From: Zygnema cylindricum
Taxonomy: Eukaryota; Streptophyta; Zygnematophyceae; Zygnematales; Zygnemataceae
DNA length: 64,000 bases
NCBI GenBank assembly: GCA_037447655.1
Contig: JBBHKE010003448.1
Span: forward strand, 146,156-210,155
Reading direction: 5' to 3'
In this document: piece by piece, positions 44,901 to 55,440 of the stretch
Layout of the letters: each line of letters begins with the position of its first letter
Position numbering within the stretch: the stretch's first letter is position 1
Notes under the pieces: model-generated
Told to the model about the DNA's origin: nothing
What the model saw: the letters and a program-made list of their open reading frames with translations, nothing else
Databases searched by the model: none
Translations under genes and position numbers: made by a program

Positions 44901-46696
44901 TGTCCTTCCAAACCCCTCTTCATCCCACTGTCCCTCCCCTTCCCTCCCCTCCCCTCCCCTCCCTTCCTCTCCCTGTCCCTCTCTCTCCCCTCCCCCTTAT
45001 TGATCTGTATCCTCCCTATTGAGGATACCAGACCTAATCCTACCCTCAGCTGTCATTTCCAACAAGTCCCTCCCATCTGAGAGGGAAAGGGAGAGGGTGA
45101 GGGATAGGGAGAGGGAGAGGGAGAGGGAGATGGGGAGGGGTAGGGGGAGGGAGAGGGAGAGGGAGAGGGAGAGGGAGAGGGAGAGGGAGAGGAAGGGGGA
45201 CAACTATTGGTGTAGATGTTTTTTTGCGCCACTTGAACCATATCTTCTCTGTGCACACTCTTTGGATTATTAATCCGACGGTTGAGATTGAAAGGCAAGA
45301 TTCTCACCTTCTGATTGGCAGTCTCCAATCGAAAATCGGACAGGTGAGGACAGAGAAACGATGTTTTTAAGTGGCAAAAAAACATCAACACTAATAGCGA
45401 TTCACGGTGTGCTATCAACTTTGCAAAATTCACACCAAATTGATAAAAGGACAAAAAGATAAGGCTTACACAAAAGTACTTTTTATTTAGTTCTAAAACA
45501 TAGTAATACCTGAAAGCATAACATTTGTTAAGTCCTGCTGTGAGTTTCGTACTCACAGGTCGTTCTACTACTCTCTCAGCCAATCAGAGGACTGTAAAGT
45601 ACAAGTTCAGTACAAGAAGTATTGTACTGTACAATCTTGTCGCGTCACGGTGGTCCTGCACATTACACCCTGTTTCGCTATTAGTGTTACTATTTTCTCG
45701 CAGATTTAAACAGTATTTCTCCGTGCACACTTCTTTTATCATCGATTGGAGACTGCCAGTCGGAAGGTGACAATTGTAACCGTCAAATTAACAATCCGAT
45801 TAGTGTGCACGGAGAATAGATATTTGAATCGGCGAAAAAACAATAACCCTAATAGCGATACGCGAGGGTATCTTCGGGAACCATCTCGACTGATTGAAAA
45901 ATATACCCGTCGGTGCTCCTGTCTCTTTCCGTACAAATCATTCCACTAAATCCGGATTCCGTTGTTACCGCCCGATCGAATCCACGTGTTCGGGAAGAGT
46001 TTCAGTGCCGTCGTACAGAAAGTGTCTCAAATGAGTTGTACGGATGAGATTTAGCTTTCCGTACATTCCACGGAATCCGGATTCTATTGTTACCGTCCGA
46101 TCAGTATTCGACAAACAGCGCCATGTGGCACCATTTCGGTGCCGTCGAATATGAATATTTTTCAAGTGAGTTGTACGGATTAATGTACGTTTTAGCTTTC
46201 CGTACAGATCGTTCCACGGAATCCGGATTAGACTGTCACCGCCCGATCAAATCAACGTGTTCGGGAAACAGTGCCAGGTGGCATCAGTTAGTGCCATCGT
46301 ACAGGAAGCTTCTCAAATGAGTTGTACGGCTTTTGAGGTCTGCGTACGGACAGTATTCCACTACTCCACCACTCCCACTGTCACACTAATTCTGTCCAAT
46401 AGTCAAACTAAGGACTTAGAAACTATTCTAATCAACCTAAGAACTTAGAAACTATTCCAAGTCCCAAGTCTCTCTCAGAAAGCATCTCCGATCTCGTCCC
46501 CATTCCCTTCCACTCCCTCCCCATATCTTTCCCTCTCCTCTCCCCCACCCTCTCTCCCCCCCTCCCTCCCTCTCCCTCCCTCTCCCTCCCTCCCTACCAA
46601 TGCACCGGCAGGCGCCCCCGGGCCTCTGCCAAACCTGCCGCCCTCGTCACAAACTCCGCGTAGCCGTCACGGCCACTCCAGCCCCGGGCATCCAGC
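41937..46696 (-). CDS. Beta-N-acetylhexosaminidase (GH20), 3' four exons
   Basis: GH20 enzymes remove terminal GlcNAc/GalNAc from glycans (vacuole or apoplast in plants). Exons in transcription order: 46598-46696, 44316-44375, 42766-43016, 41937-42109 (stop at 41937-41939), all phase-consistent. Seen: YAEFVTRAAGLAEARGRLPVHWEEPF, HNWIEPGVAPKIVASGHRC, SNQDVWYLDHL, GGEVCMWGE, QTIWPRAAAAAERLW and the C-terminal RTAPPRPGSC, all typical of the plant HEXO C-terminal half of the barrel. The catalytic Asp-Glu pair (HxGGDE) belongs to exons not found; the same-strand LRRNT gene starts only 1.5 kb upstream, so this may be a 5'-truncated copy. The introns are packed with repeats and MITEs. The first exon found has a 30-C tract directly before its acceptor. 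Confidence 0.88.
42480..42740. repeat. 11-12-bp minisatellite in a hexosaminidase intron
   Basis: About 20 imperfect units of TTTCCTAACCAG/TTTCCCTCACCACT in intron 42110-42765. The Leu-Val-Arg-Lys-like open frames here are by-products of the repeat. Confidence 0.85.
43150..43690. repeat. GTAC-rich dispersed repeat, copy 1 (in hexosaminidase intron)
   Basis: Nearly identical to 55441-55960: shared ACATAGTTGTCC.GTGC.CATAATACGCACG start, TTTTCGTACATTTGCGTACT block and GGGTACACATG end. Filled with CGTAC motifs. No coding sequence inferred. Confidence 0.85.
43689..43795. repeat. GA-rich microsatellite
   Basis: GAGAGGGAGAG / AAAGAGAGAG purine tract within intron 43017-44315. Confidence 0.85.
44880..45200. 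repeat. CCCCT and GAGGGA purine/pyrimidine tracts
   Basis: CTCCC-rich block (44930-44995), then a (GGGAGA)n block (45083-45195) in intron 44376-46597. The Pro-Ser or Arg-Glu open frames are repeat artefacts. Confidence 0.85.
45205..45410. mobile_element. Foldback MITE, left terminus damaged
   Basis: Contains GCCACTTGAACCATATCTTCTCTGTGCACAC and the mirrored GTGGCAAAAAAACATCAACACTAATAGCGATTCACGGTGT at the right. The left end is fused to the GGGAGA tract. In a hexosaminidase intron. Confidence 0.75.
45664..45870. mobile_element. Foldback MITE, ~207 bp
   Basis: TACACCCTGTTTCGCTATTAGTGT...TATTTCTCCGTGCACAC at the left, mirrored by GTGTGCACGGAGAATA and AATAGCGATACGCGAGGGTA. In the same hexosaminidase intron. 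Confidence 0.78.
45929..46350. repeat. Three ~130-140-bp tandem units in a hexosaminidase intron
   Basis: Units start CCGTACA at 45929, 46059 and 46200. Each has TTCCAC.GAATCCGGATT, ACCG.CCGATC, CAGTGCC and TCAAATGAGTTGTACGG. Confidence 0.82.
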
Positions 46697-46698
46697 CT

Positions 46699-46729
<31 letters not shown>

Positions 46730-47250
46730 AGAGGGGGAGGGGGAAGGAGGCAGAGAGCGAGAGAAAGAGAGACGGAAGTTAAGGGAAGAGAGAAGGAGAA
46801 GAGATGGGCGAATGGAGTGACATTAGGATTAAGGGGTGGAAAGAGACAAGGAAAAGGCAACAGGGAAGGGAGATGAAAGGAAAGAGAGAGGGAGATGGAA
46901 GGGAAAAAGGCAAGGAAACGTTCAGAATTGTTAGGGAGTGGGAAAAGGGAGTTGTGCATGCGACAAGATATGACTGCTTTTAAATTGGGGGAGAGAGAGG
47001 CATGGAATGGGGAGAGAGAGAGGGAGGCATGGAATAGGGAGAAAGAGAGAGAGGCCTGGAATGGGGAGAGAGGGAGGCACCGAAGGTAGTGGTGCATATA
47101 ACAGGATATGACTGCTTATAAAGAGGGGGAGAGGGGGAGGCATGGAATAGGGAAAGAGAGAGAGAGAAATGCGTGAAATGAGGAAGAGGGATAGGGTGAG
47201 AGAGGCCTGGAATGAGGAGAGAGGGAGGCATGCAATAGGGAAAGAGAGAG
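46697..47250. repeat. 30-G homopolymer followed by GA-rich imperfect repeats
   Basis: A G run (46699-46728) directly abuts the hexosaminidase acceptor, being a C tract in the sense strand. Then 46960-47250 has two or three GGCATGGAATRGGGAGAGAGAG-type repeat arrays, including a duplicated CATATAACAGGATATGACTGCTT / GCGACAAGATATGACTGCTTTTAAA block. No exon. Confidence 0.75.
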
Positions 47251-47252
47251 AG

Positions 47253-48230
47253 ATGTTGGAATCCTAGATTAGTCCTTATTCTTCTTTGCTACAAACTTAA
47301 CTTATTAAACTTAGTGCTAGATAACGTAGTCTAGTATTCTGCTTTTCGTTATCTATGCTTTTGGACCTCTATCTTAGATTTAGATTTAGATATTTTTCTT
47401 CCTCTTACGAAAGGACACCTTGACCTTTCGTCATGCTAGAAAAAGGACAAGTGACCCTTCGGGATCACGTAGGCTGTAGGACAGTCTGTCGGAGTGACAC
47501 TACGTCACACTCAGTTACTACTTTAGAACTTTTTGTTTTCATTGTAACACACAGTTTTTTTATCAACTATTCTGGCAATCATTTTACTTGCCCAGTTTTC
47601 TGTCCTTTGTCGTATTCCTGCCCGCTGTCATGACTACTAATTCAATAGGTATTTGCCTCCATATTATTACTTTGCCATGATTCTCCTTTCTCTTGTTTTT
47701 CTTTCTTTCTTATTTCATGTTGCTTAGCCTAAAACGGCCTCCCCTCCTCCACAAGCATTACAGTGCTCTAGTTTGTACTTTCCATGAAAATTTGGTAAAA
47801 ATAATAAAAATTAGTTTGAAAACCCAACTGAAAAATAAGAATACAAACAACTTCAAAGCTGAGAAAAAATACCAAACACGCTAAACAATTCATCACAAAA
47901 TAAAAAGTTCCTATTGCTACAATATTCTAGTATTCTAGTGTACATACTTCATGGTACTGTAGTAGACGACAAAAAATTAAACAAATAATCCAAATGGAAG
48001 AAAAATGAAAAAAATTGCTTTAGGTTGGGGTTGTTGACATGGCATTTCGCTTCAAATTTTTTTTTATAAGAATTCCTTTAATGCATAATGCATAGTTTAT
48101 GAAAAAGATAAAAACCATTAGCCAAAAATTACAACTGGCAAGGCTTTCAAAATTCTTTGACATCAAATGTTAAAACTGAATAACAAATCAAGAGCGTTGC
48201 ATTGAAAATAAAGATGAAAGTAGAAATTAC
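47253..48230. other. Possible LTR fragment and AT-rich DNA
   Basis: 47253 begins TGTTGGAATCCTAGATTAGTCC, resembling a copia-type LTR start; no internal domain or second LTR is seen. The remainder is AT-rich. I looked here for LRR exons continuing the gene at 48231 and for upstream hexosaminidase exons and found none. Confidence 0.4.
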
Positions 48231-49461
48231 CCCAATTCGATTTTTGTCACTTGTCCATCTTCGCACGTGACGTACGACCAATCAGAGCAATCCTTTCCAG
48301 GCCTCCAGGTCTTGAAAAGGTTTTTGTCAATCATAAAATTGGCATCTCTAAACTCCAACATGGCAGGAACTGCAAATACCATAAATTACATAAATTTCTA
48401 TAAACCGAGGAATCAGATAGGGGTTCAATTTGAATAATTCGAGAATCCTAAAAGGGGAGAACCCTAAAGGGTGCATTGGAACCCTAAAGACTCTAACTTT
48501 CATCCCACCGTTATTATTTAATTTTTTTTTTACTGCTGTTTCAATTAAAAGCGAGGATGAAAATAAAGTAACGGAAGTTTTGCAGGCAAAAGGAACAAGT
48601 CCAGTGTTAACAAAAAAAAGAAATGGTTCCAGGACTCCGCTTCTACAGAACCGAGGAGAAAAAAAAAACAATGTATGGAAGAAGAACTGAGGGCGATATA
48701 ATTTATAAAATTGCCGCAAAATGCACTAATTTACAACGAGACTTATGTTTTTTTACCCTATTTTTCCTATTTCTAGGTATTTCAATGGTTGGTATTCCTA
48801 AGAGCTGATGTTGACACTCTTCAAACAGCATTCTTCAACATTACAAAAAAAAAACACATCAAAAGATGATGAGAGAAAAAAATTAGCTTTGGAATTTTTG
48901 AAAATTCATTTCAATTGAGTATATCTTGTACAGTTTTAACCTACTCTATCAACTATTATTATTTTAAAAACAAAAAAAAATAATAGAATAACTGGCCACA
49001 TAAGAATGATTTTCTGTGAGCATTTTTCCACAACCAGAAAAACCGTTTATTGTGGAAAAGAACCGTTAAACCCTAACGCCGATTTTTGGGCCAGGGTTTA
49101 AATCTCCGGTCATTTTTTCTACCTGTTTTGGTGAAAATTGGGCACAATTCTTGATCTTGTCGTTTAATTGCCATTGAGAAAAGCATGTGCATAGACTCGT
49201 GACAATATTAACAAATGAGCCTTCCACCAACACAAATGAAAAAAAAAAATGTGCACAAACTTTACTTTATTATTAACTTATTAATTTAATAAATTTATTT
49301 ATTTAATAAAATTTAATTCTAGGAAACCAGCATTTGCAATTAAGGTCTAGGAACTGCTCACGCTGCCACGTCACAATAGGTTGCGTTACAACACGTGGCA
49401 GAAAGAGAAGGACGAAACCAGCCAACCACGTTGCGATTCCGCACGTGTGTGATATGGCCAT
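48231..49461 (-). CDS. LRRNT-type secreted protein, two 5' exons
   Basis: Exon 49362-49461 encodes MAISHTCGIATWLAGFVLLF..., a signal peptide, and ends in phase 1 at a GTGAGC donor. Exon 48231-48369 joins in phase and reads PAMLEFRDANFMIDKNLFKTW then DCSDWSYVTCEDGQVTKIEL, the W-x-C-W-x-VTC-x-G-x-V pattern of plant LRR N-terminal caps. Such caps start receptor-like kinases, receptor-like proteins or polygalacturonase inhibitors. The second exon ends in phase 2 (GG) at GTAATT. No LRR repeat exon is visible in the 1.5 kb before the hexosaminidase, so the gene is probably truncated or a relic. Intron 48370-49361 is AT-rich. Confidence 0.62.
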
Positions 49462-49784
49462 GATTCTAGAAGGCAAAGAGGGAGGAAAGGAAAGGACGAA
49501 AGAAAATCCGCACGGATGGGAGGACGATGATGTGTATGGTAGCAAATTATTCTGTACGATTTCGAATGCACGGAATCAACGAACCATGGAATTGAACATT
49601 TTCAAAAAGTTGGGAGAAATTTAGTGCGGCTAATTTATTTGCAGCGCATCTGATTCGCAGAGGTTTCACCACAATACTGATTTTCGGTAAATTTCGTATC
49701 GCGATGATTTTGATAACCAATTGGTTACTGTACTGTACCGACCGGCAAGGGTGATCGATATATCGCTACGGGATCGTCGCAGTG

Positions 49785-50365
49785 ACTATTTTCAGTATTT
49801 TGGTTGCGCGCAGTCTACCTACGTCAGATTCTCAAATATTGTACATTTAAAGCCCACATTAAAACAGGTTAAGTATCGTTGAGTTGGATTTTACCGTCAA
49901 TCCGTTGAACAGCTTTGACTTGCAAAATTGTGTAAAAGCCGGTTAATTTCACATACCAAGTGTGGGACCTTCGGCACCCCGCGGCACCTCGCGCCGACAT
50001 TCGGCACCTCTTGAGATCGGGTACGCGAAATAGGGTTTTGGGGTTTGGGTTGTTTTTTTAATAAAAAAAAAACAAAAACAGAAAAAATAAACCTTAAACG
50101 AGCGGTCGCGGAAGTCTTCGGCACCCCTGGGGGCCAAAAAGTCGCAAGATTCCGCGTAATACTGATATACAATGGGAATTGATAATGGCAGTGATTATTT
50201 TGGTTGCGCAGTCACTTACGTCACATTGTCAAAGATTGTACGTTTTAAAGTACACGTTGGTACAATTAAAGTACCGTTGAGTTTAAATTTGAAGGTCAAT
50301 CAGTTGAACAGTTTTGACTTTCAAAATATTTTAACAACCGGTGAAACTTTTGCCGCGATTGTGAA
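49785..50365. repeat. ~175-bp direct duplication about 405 bp apart
   Basis: 49785-49960 and 50190-50365 share CAGTGA.TATTTT..GGTTGCGC, AAAGATTGTAC.TTT.AAG, AGTA.CGTTGAGTT, GGTCAAT..GTTGAACAG.TTTGACTT.CAAAAT and CCGGT. The segment between has GGTTTTGGGGTTTGGGTTG and GC-rich CGGCACC repeats. Nature unknown. Confidence 0.65.
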
Positions 50366-50510
50366 CATCCACCGTCATAATAGAATCAACAATATACACG
50401 GTCGGTGAAGGTTTACGGTAACAAAACTGTGGCAACCACATGTAAATAAAAGTGTTGCGCATAGTCACTTTCTCACTTTAAGTGAGCTCCACTGTGAGGG
50501 CACATTTAAC

Positions 50511-51210
50511 TTTGGCCGGACTTCCATTAAGCGTTTCAGTAATTGTACGGATATTTTTACTTAATGAAGTGCCTTCCATTATGTCGCGTCAGTAAACCAC
50601 TTTTAATTTGAGTGGTTCATTTTGGTTTGTAACACGTAGGTTAATATTCGATGCTTAAATTCTTGAAAGAATCTTCAAATGCAAAGTCTAAGCACAATAT
50701 TTGTAAAAGCGGGTAATTAATGACTCGAGGTCATAATGATGTACTATCCAAAATTCTAAAATGCAACGACAAAAATGCGGCGACAAACTTCGACGGTGGG
50801 AGCGTGACAAGATAATTTCGGAGGATTCGCATCCACCCTGGCGGAAAGCACATAGCCCATGCGGAAAGCACATAGCCCATGCGGCGTGTACGCACATAAG
50901 CGCGAGCTCATCGAGGATTTTTTTTTCTTTTTCCACGCGGCCCATTTTTACACATTCAGTCTGTGCAAAGTGTCCTCACCGTGGACGGTCGCCACAAACG
51001 GTAGGGTTCGCGACGTGGCGTCTCGGATAAAAAGTATAATGCATCCAACAGTCAGCTTTTACGCCTCCAACCTTAAAGATTCTTCCGTAAAGATGTTTAG
51101 CATGAAAAATAAAAAAAACATACGGAGTTGTACAAAATGCACGGACTTGTACGAAACAATATAGCATTTAGTAAACAACCCCACTTTTTTGCTAATGGAA
51201 GTCTACCTTT
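50511..51210. mobile_element. Possible GTGAAGTTCC-family element (~700 bp)
   Basis: Left TTTGGCCGGACTTCCATTAAG and right CTAATGGAAGTCTACCTTTA resemble the family ends. Its right part (AACCCCACTTTTTTGC) matches the CTCCCCCACTTTTCGCC of 20290-22034. Includes a duplicated GCGGAAAGCACATAGCCCAT (50842 and 50861). No gene. Confidence 0.48.
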
Positions 51211-51479
51211 AGGGGCAAAATAGAAATTAAATTGAAAATGTTAAAATTGTGTAGCTTGATTTGGTCTCGCGTGACGACTCACATTTTTTTAATTTAGTTT
51301 GATACTTTTAGGCGGGTCCATTTTATTATAAAATACACTGATATTTCGTTGCGTGCAATTCAATTTATCCATACAAGACTTTTGGTACTATAGTTTTGAG
51401 AGGTTTCATTTCACGTTGTTCTTCAATTTGCATCTAATTTCATTGTTGTAGAAAACTAATGGTTTTCATTTTGTATTTT
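51211..51479. other. Intergenic, nothing recognised
   Basis: AT-rich; no exon, repeat partner or element end seen. Confidence 0.35.
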
Positions 51480-51735
51480 CTAGGTCTTAATATTGTAAAA
51501 TAAAAGGCAGAAAGGAAGCATTGACAGCCTGCCTCTAACTTCTCTCTCAAATCCCCACACTTGTCGCAGTCACTCAAGACTAGAGAGGGAGTTAGAGCCA
51601 TGGCTGCCTAGGTTGTCCAAAGAGAGAGGAAGCCAAGTTTTGGTAGAGTTACCAAAAAGGCTTGACAAACCCCGGATTTGATCTTGATACATACCGTCTG
51701 TCAATGTAGCCTTTAGCCGTTAGCGTTACCCTATA
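51480..51735 (-). mobile_element. tRNA-like SINE, second copy
   Basis: On the minus strand: GCTAACGGCTA (A-box-like), GATCAAATCCGGG (B-box-like), then CTAGGCAGCCATGGCTCTAAC...CTTGAGTGACTGCGACAAGTGTGGGG and GGAGGCAGGC-like 3' sequence, matching 21110-21345. Confidence 0.58.
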
Positions 51736-52445
51736 GTCTACGAACTCTACTAGGATATATAGGGTTCAACAACTATTTAAAGATGTACCGTTAGAGAAAC
51801 TCATTTAACAAGCGAACAAACTTGTAAAACATAGACACAGTGATACACATTATACGGGCGAAGGTACCACACGAAACAAACACAACGCACACTTGTTTCG
51901 ATGACTAATATTAAGAGTAAGTTCGGATCAAACAGTCACGAAGAAAGCCGACATTGCGGAATGGGCGTTTTGGCGGTTTTTCAGTTCCAACTACACCAAG
52001 TGACATGTGGCGCTTTTTTATTAGCTTGCGGCATTTTTAGAGAGCATCATATCAAGTCCGGATGTGACACGCGTCCACTCTTTAGCCATGCCGTAGGATG
52101 GACGTACAAAAAGTACTCCGGCGCGAGTACCTTTTTGTACTATACAGTAAATTGATTGGCTCTGTTTTGTAGTAGTAGAGGGTTTAGAGAGGAGTTTAGA
52201 AATTAGACAAATCTTAGGTAGCAGCCTCTCTCCCATTAAACTTTTGTACAAATGGTCATATTTGACCATTAAAAACTTACTGCTCAGGGGAGCAAATTTA
52301 GAGTTTCATTTTGCAGCAACCTCAAAGAAGTTTGCTCTTCACATGGATGGAATCAGTTCAGTATGGTGTTTGTCAGGGTGATGGTCAATATTCGTCAAAC
52401 CAAATGGGCAGTGGATATCATAGGGGTTTTTTGTGAGTTGCTTCC
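51736..52445. other. Intergenic, no gene supported
   Basis: Open frames here lack family resemblance and splice context. Confidence 0.35.
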
Positions 52446-53000
52446 TGTAGGATCTTTGAAATAAATAATCACAAAATTAACTCACAGAGAATTCACAAAG
52501 ATACATTGATTTCATACACAGCGGAAGCTCATAGATAAAAAGAAATTTCAGCCAAAATAGTTTATATGTGTTTTTTTGGCCAAAGCCTTTTTACATCATC
52601 TCATCTTTCACCTCTCTTCTCTCTCTTTCAATCTCTTACTCAAAAATATTAATTTCTGCAGCAGTAATCTGCAGACTATATACCTTCTCTAACTAGCTTA
52701 CAAAGGTAACAACCAAAGCTAGCATTGCGGTAATCTTCCATCTCCTTCCTGGCAAAGAGCACTGAGAAGAAATTTCCACGAAGGAAGGCGTACACGCCTT
52801 CTCCTTCTAGAAAGCGAAACTCCAAAAGAGAAGTTTCGTGCGTGCGCACGAAATGAGCACCTGCACACGAAATAACTCACCTGCACGTAAAAACAAAAGT
52901 AACACCTGTGCACGAAAACATAAAGTGACGCGAAACGTGCGCAAACATAAAGTGACGCGAAACAAAATAGTATGTTTCGTTCGCGAATGTCTCAAATAGT
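52446..53000 (+). mobile_element. Solo-LTR-like segment
   Basis: Begins TGTAGGATCTTTGAAATAAATAATC, has ACACAGCGGAAGCTCATA and, further in, GAAGGAAGGCGTACACGCCTTCTCC and repeated GTGACGCGAAAC motifs. All are matched in the opposite orientation at about 58400-59365. No retroviral-like protein is present. Confidence 0.6.
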
Positions 53001-53269
53001 ACCGCGAAACGTCATCGTACATTTCGTACGATGACGTGGTACTTCACGTCAACAATAAATTATTGGTGTGACGCTTCGCGAAATGTCGTGAAAATGACAA
53101 TATCCCGACATGACTTTAAGACCCATATTGTATTGGTTGCAAAATGAAAAAAACTAGTAACAGGGTTGAGTTGCACATGGATCGATAGAGAATTAAACGT
53201 CATGTCTAAATTTTGAAAAACATTCGTACAATTTTTTTTTTCCTGTGAGTTTTGAGCTATTTTTTATTT

Positions 53270-53815
53270 AAACTATCAGATTTGGAGGATCGGATGGTGG
53301 CTGATCAAAGTAGCGATCAAGAACATCACATGAAAAGCCCATAACACAACTTACGATGGGACTATCGTCAGATTTGGACGATCACACGGTCGCTGATCAA
53401 AGTAGCGATCGAAGAAGATCACATGTAAAGCCCATAACACAACTTACAATAAAGGCACCTACGAAAGGCCTACCATAAAAACGCCTACTTTTGAACCATA
53501 GATCAAAAGTAGGTGAAAGTAAGCCCATACAATATGCCTATTGTATGCAAAACATACTATATGACCTTAAGACCCATATTGTATTCGGACATATTCGAAC
53601 CAATTGAAACATTTGGACCAAAAATTGGACCAATTAAAACATTCGGACCAAAAAAGAATAATTACACCGTCAGATTCAGACGATCGGACGGTCTCTGATC
53701 AAGGTAGCGATCTAAGAAGATCACATGAAAAGCCCATAACACAATTTCCGATAAAGGCGCCGATCAAAGGCCTACCATAAAAACGCCTACTTTTGAACTA
53801 TGTTTTGAACTTTGG
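53270..53815. repeat. Three direct repeats with CAGATTTGGACGATC units
   Basis: Copies begin at about 53277, 53369 and 53669: CAGATT.GGACGATC.GACGGT..CTGATCAA.GTAGCGATC, then AAAGCCCATAACACAA; the last two continue into GGCCTACCATAAAAACGCCTACTTTTGAAC. A short AACATTCGGACCAA repeat lies between. Confidence 0.82.
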
Positions 53816-53876
53816 ATGAAACCCTAATTTGTGGAAATTTTTGCCATTCTCCACGGCTGAGCGAGCGCGAACGACT

Positions 53877-54096
53877 ATACCGTGAATCGCTATTAGTATT
53901 AATGTTTTTTCACCACTTAAAACATCGTTTATCCGTACACACTTGTCAGATCATAGATCTGACGGTTGCAATTAAAAGGTAAGATTCTTAGCTTCCGATT
54001 GGCGGTCTCAAATTTGGAAATCCGACAAGTGTATACGGTGAAAAAATGTTTTATGTGGCGAAAAAAACATTAACACTAATTACGATTCGCGGTGTA
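53877..54096. mobile_element. Foldback MITE, 220 bp
   Basis: TATACCGTGAATCGCTATTAGTATTAATG, CCACTTAAAACATCG, CGTACACACTTGTCAGAT; mirrored at the right by GACAAGTGTATACGG, GTTTTATGTGGCG and ACACTAATTACGATTCGCGGTGTA. Confidence 0.86.
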
Positions 54097-54189
54097 GTTT
54101 TTTGAAACTTCCTTGGTTATCGGTTACTATGCTCAACATTGTCCGTACAAGCGTGCAATTGTAGATTATTAAGAATTACACGGAACCGC

Positions 54190-54732
54190 TACACCGCCAA
54201 TCGCTATTAGCGTTGTGTACGCTAATCCCGTCCCGCTTTTTTTTTGTTTTATTCTCAAATAGCGTAGTTTATTCTATTTTTTTCTTTATTCTATTTAGGG
54301 TTATATTCAGTACGTTGTCTCTTAAATAGAGTGGTGTACGGTCAGTGTCAGACCGTACATAAATGTACCTTTTTAAGTTAAAAATTACAATAAATTAGTT
54401 TTAGTAACCGCGGACGCATGAGAATGTGCGTTCTAAAAAGGAAAAAAACCAGGTCGTAAAAAATCCCGCTCGCACATATTCGTCCGACAGCCGCGTTTCG
54501 ACCGTGTGAATGTACGATTTGTGTACGATTTGTCAGATTTTGTACGGAAACTTATATTAGTGTAAGCATGTTTGCGACCGACATTTGTTTTTTCAAAGAT
54601 CCAAATTACCATAATCAAACAATTAGAATGTATGATTTTTTCCAAAATTTTCAAATTCTTAAATAGCGTACACCACGGTAATTATTTGTATACGCTAATG
54701 AAACCTACACGCTAATAGCGATTGGCGGTGTA
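54190..54732. mobile_element. TACACC-family element, 543 bp: long form of the 221-bp class
   Basis: The first ~65 bp and the last ~110 bp match the 221-bp copies (2485, 15392); the extra interior carries GTACGGTCAGTGTCAGACCGTAC (54336, a perfect 8-bp-stem hairpin) and GTACATAAATGTACC. The short copies look like internal-deletion derivatives. Confidence 0.87.
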
Positions 54733-54835
54733 CTATAACTATCCACATAGGTACTTCCTACGTAGGAGAGCCTGTACGGACTAATCATGAACATAACGTT
54801 TAATACAATGTTTTAGCCGTACAGTCGTACTTTAC

Positions 54836-55040
54836 CCTATGGTTCATTCTGACATTTACGCGCTTCGCGTATTTTCAGTGTAGGCTTTGCCGGCTCTTAT
54901 TTTGTCTGTAGCGATCCCTTAGTCTTACGATAGTCACCATCTTCGAAAGAGACAAACAATGCTCAATTGGGTCCAAGATTGCTGACCAGAAACCGATGCC
55001 GGATTTTCAAGATGCATCTTGGCAATAGTGCCTTGTAAAA
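54836..55040. repeat. LTR-element leader-like fragment
   Basis: Shares GGCTTTGCCGGCT, GTAGCGAT, TCTTACGATAG and GATCCAAGATTGGTGACCAGAAA-like sequence plus GATGCCGGATTTTCAAGATGCATCTTGGCAAT with 59378-59580. Possibly a retroelement untranslated leader. Confidence 0.5.
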
Positions 55041-55191
55041 GATCCTTAAGTCGATTTTAAAGTTAAAACATTTAAATATTTGTCGTATAATTAGCATTAT
55101 CCGTACTTGCATTTTGCCGATTCAAATTTTGGGCGGCAGAAAAGTCGACTCGCGTTTCTAATCATTAGCAGTCTGCACGCTGACCTAAAAC

Positions 55192-55378
55192 TACACCGTG
55201 TATCGCTGTTAGTGTTGATACGTTTTTCGCCACTTAAAACATCTTTTCTCCGTGCACAATTGTCGGATTTTCAAATTGAGACCGCCAATCGGAGGTGAGA
55301 ACGTTACCATTCAATCGCAACCGTCACATCCACAATCCGATGTGTGGACGAATAAAATATGTTTTAAGATACTAAGGG
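55192..55378. mobile_element. Foldback MITE, right part missing
   Basis: TACACCGTGTATCGCTGTTAGTGTTGATACG, CGCCACTTAAAACATCTTTTCTCCGTGCACA; ends at ATATGTTTTAAGATACTAAGGG, where a Harbinger-like end (GGGTACTTTCGCATGTGCTAAAG) begins. Confidence 0.75.
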
Positions 55379-55440
55379 TACTTTCGCATGTGCTAAAGTT
55401 ACAGTTATTTTCTGTCGTTTTCCTCCATAACTTAGAAAAA

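Noticed and set aside
45053-45583. 176-aa ORF with Pro-Ser repeats
   Set aside because: Read-through of the GGGAGA microsatellite and a MITE inside an intron.
49334-49624. 96-aa + strand ORF
   Set aside because: Antisense to the exon with a signal peptide that joins in phase to the LRRNT exon; no family match.
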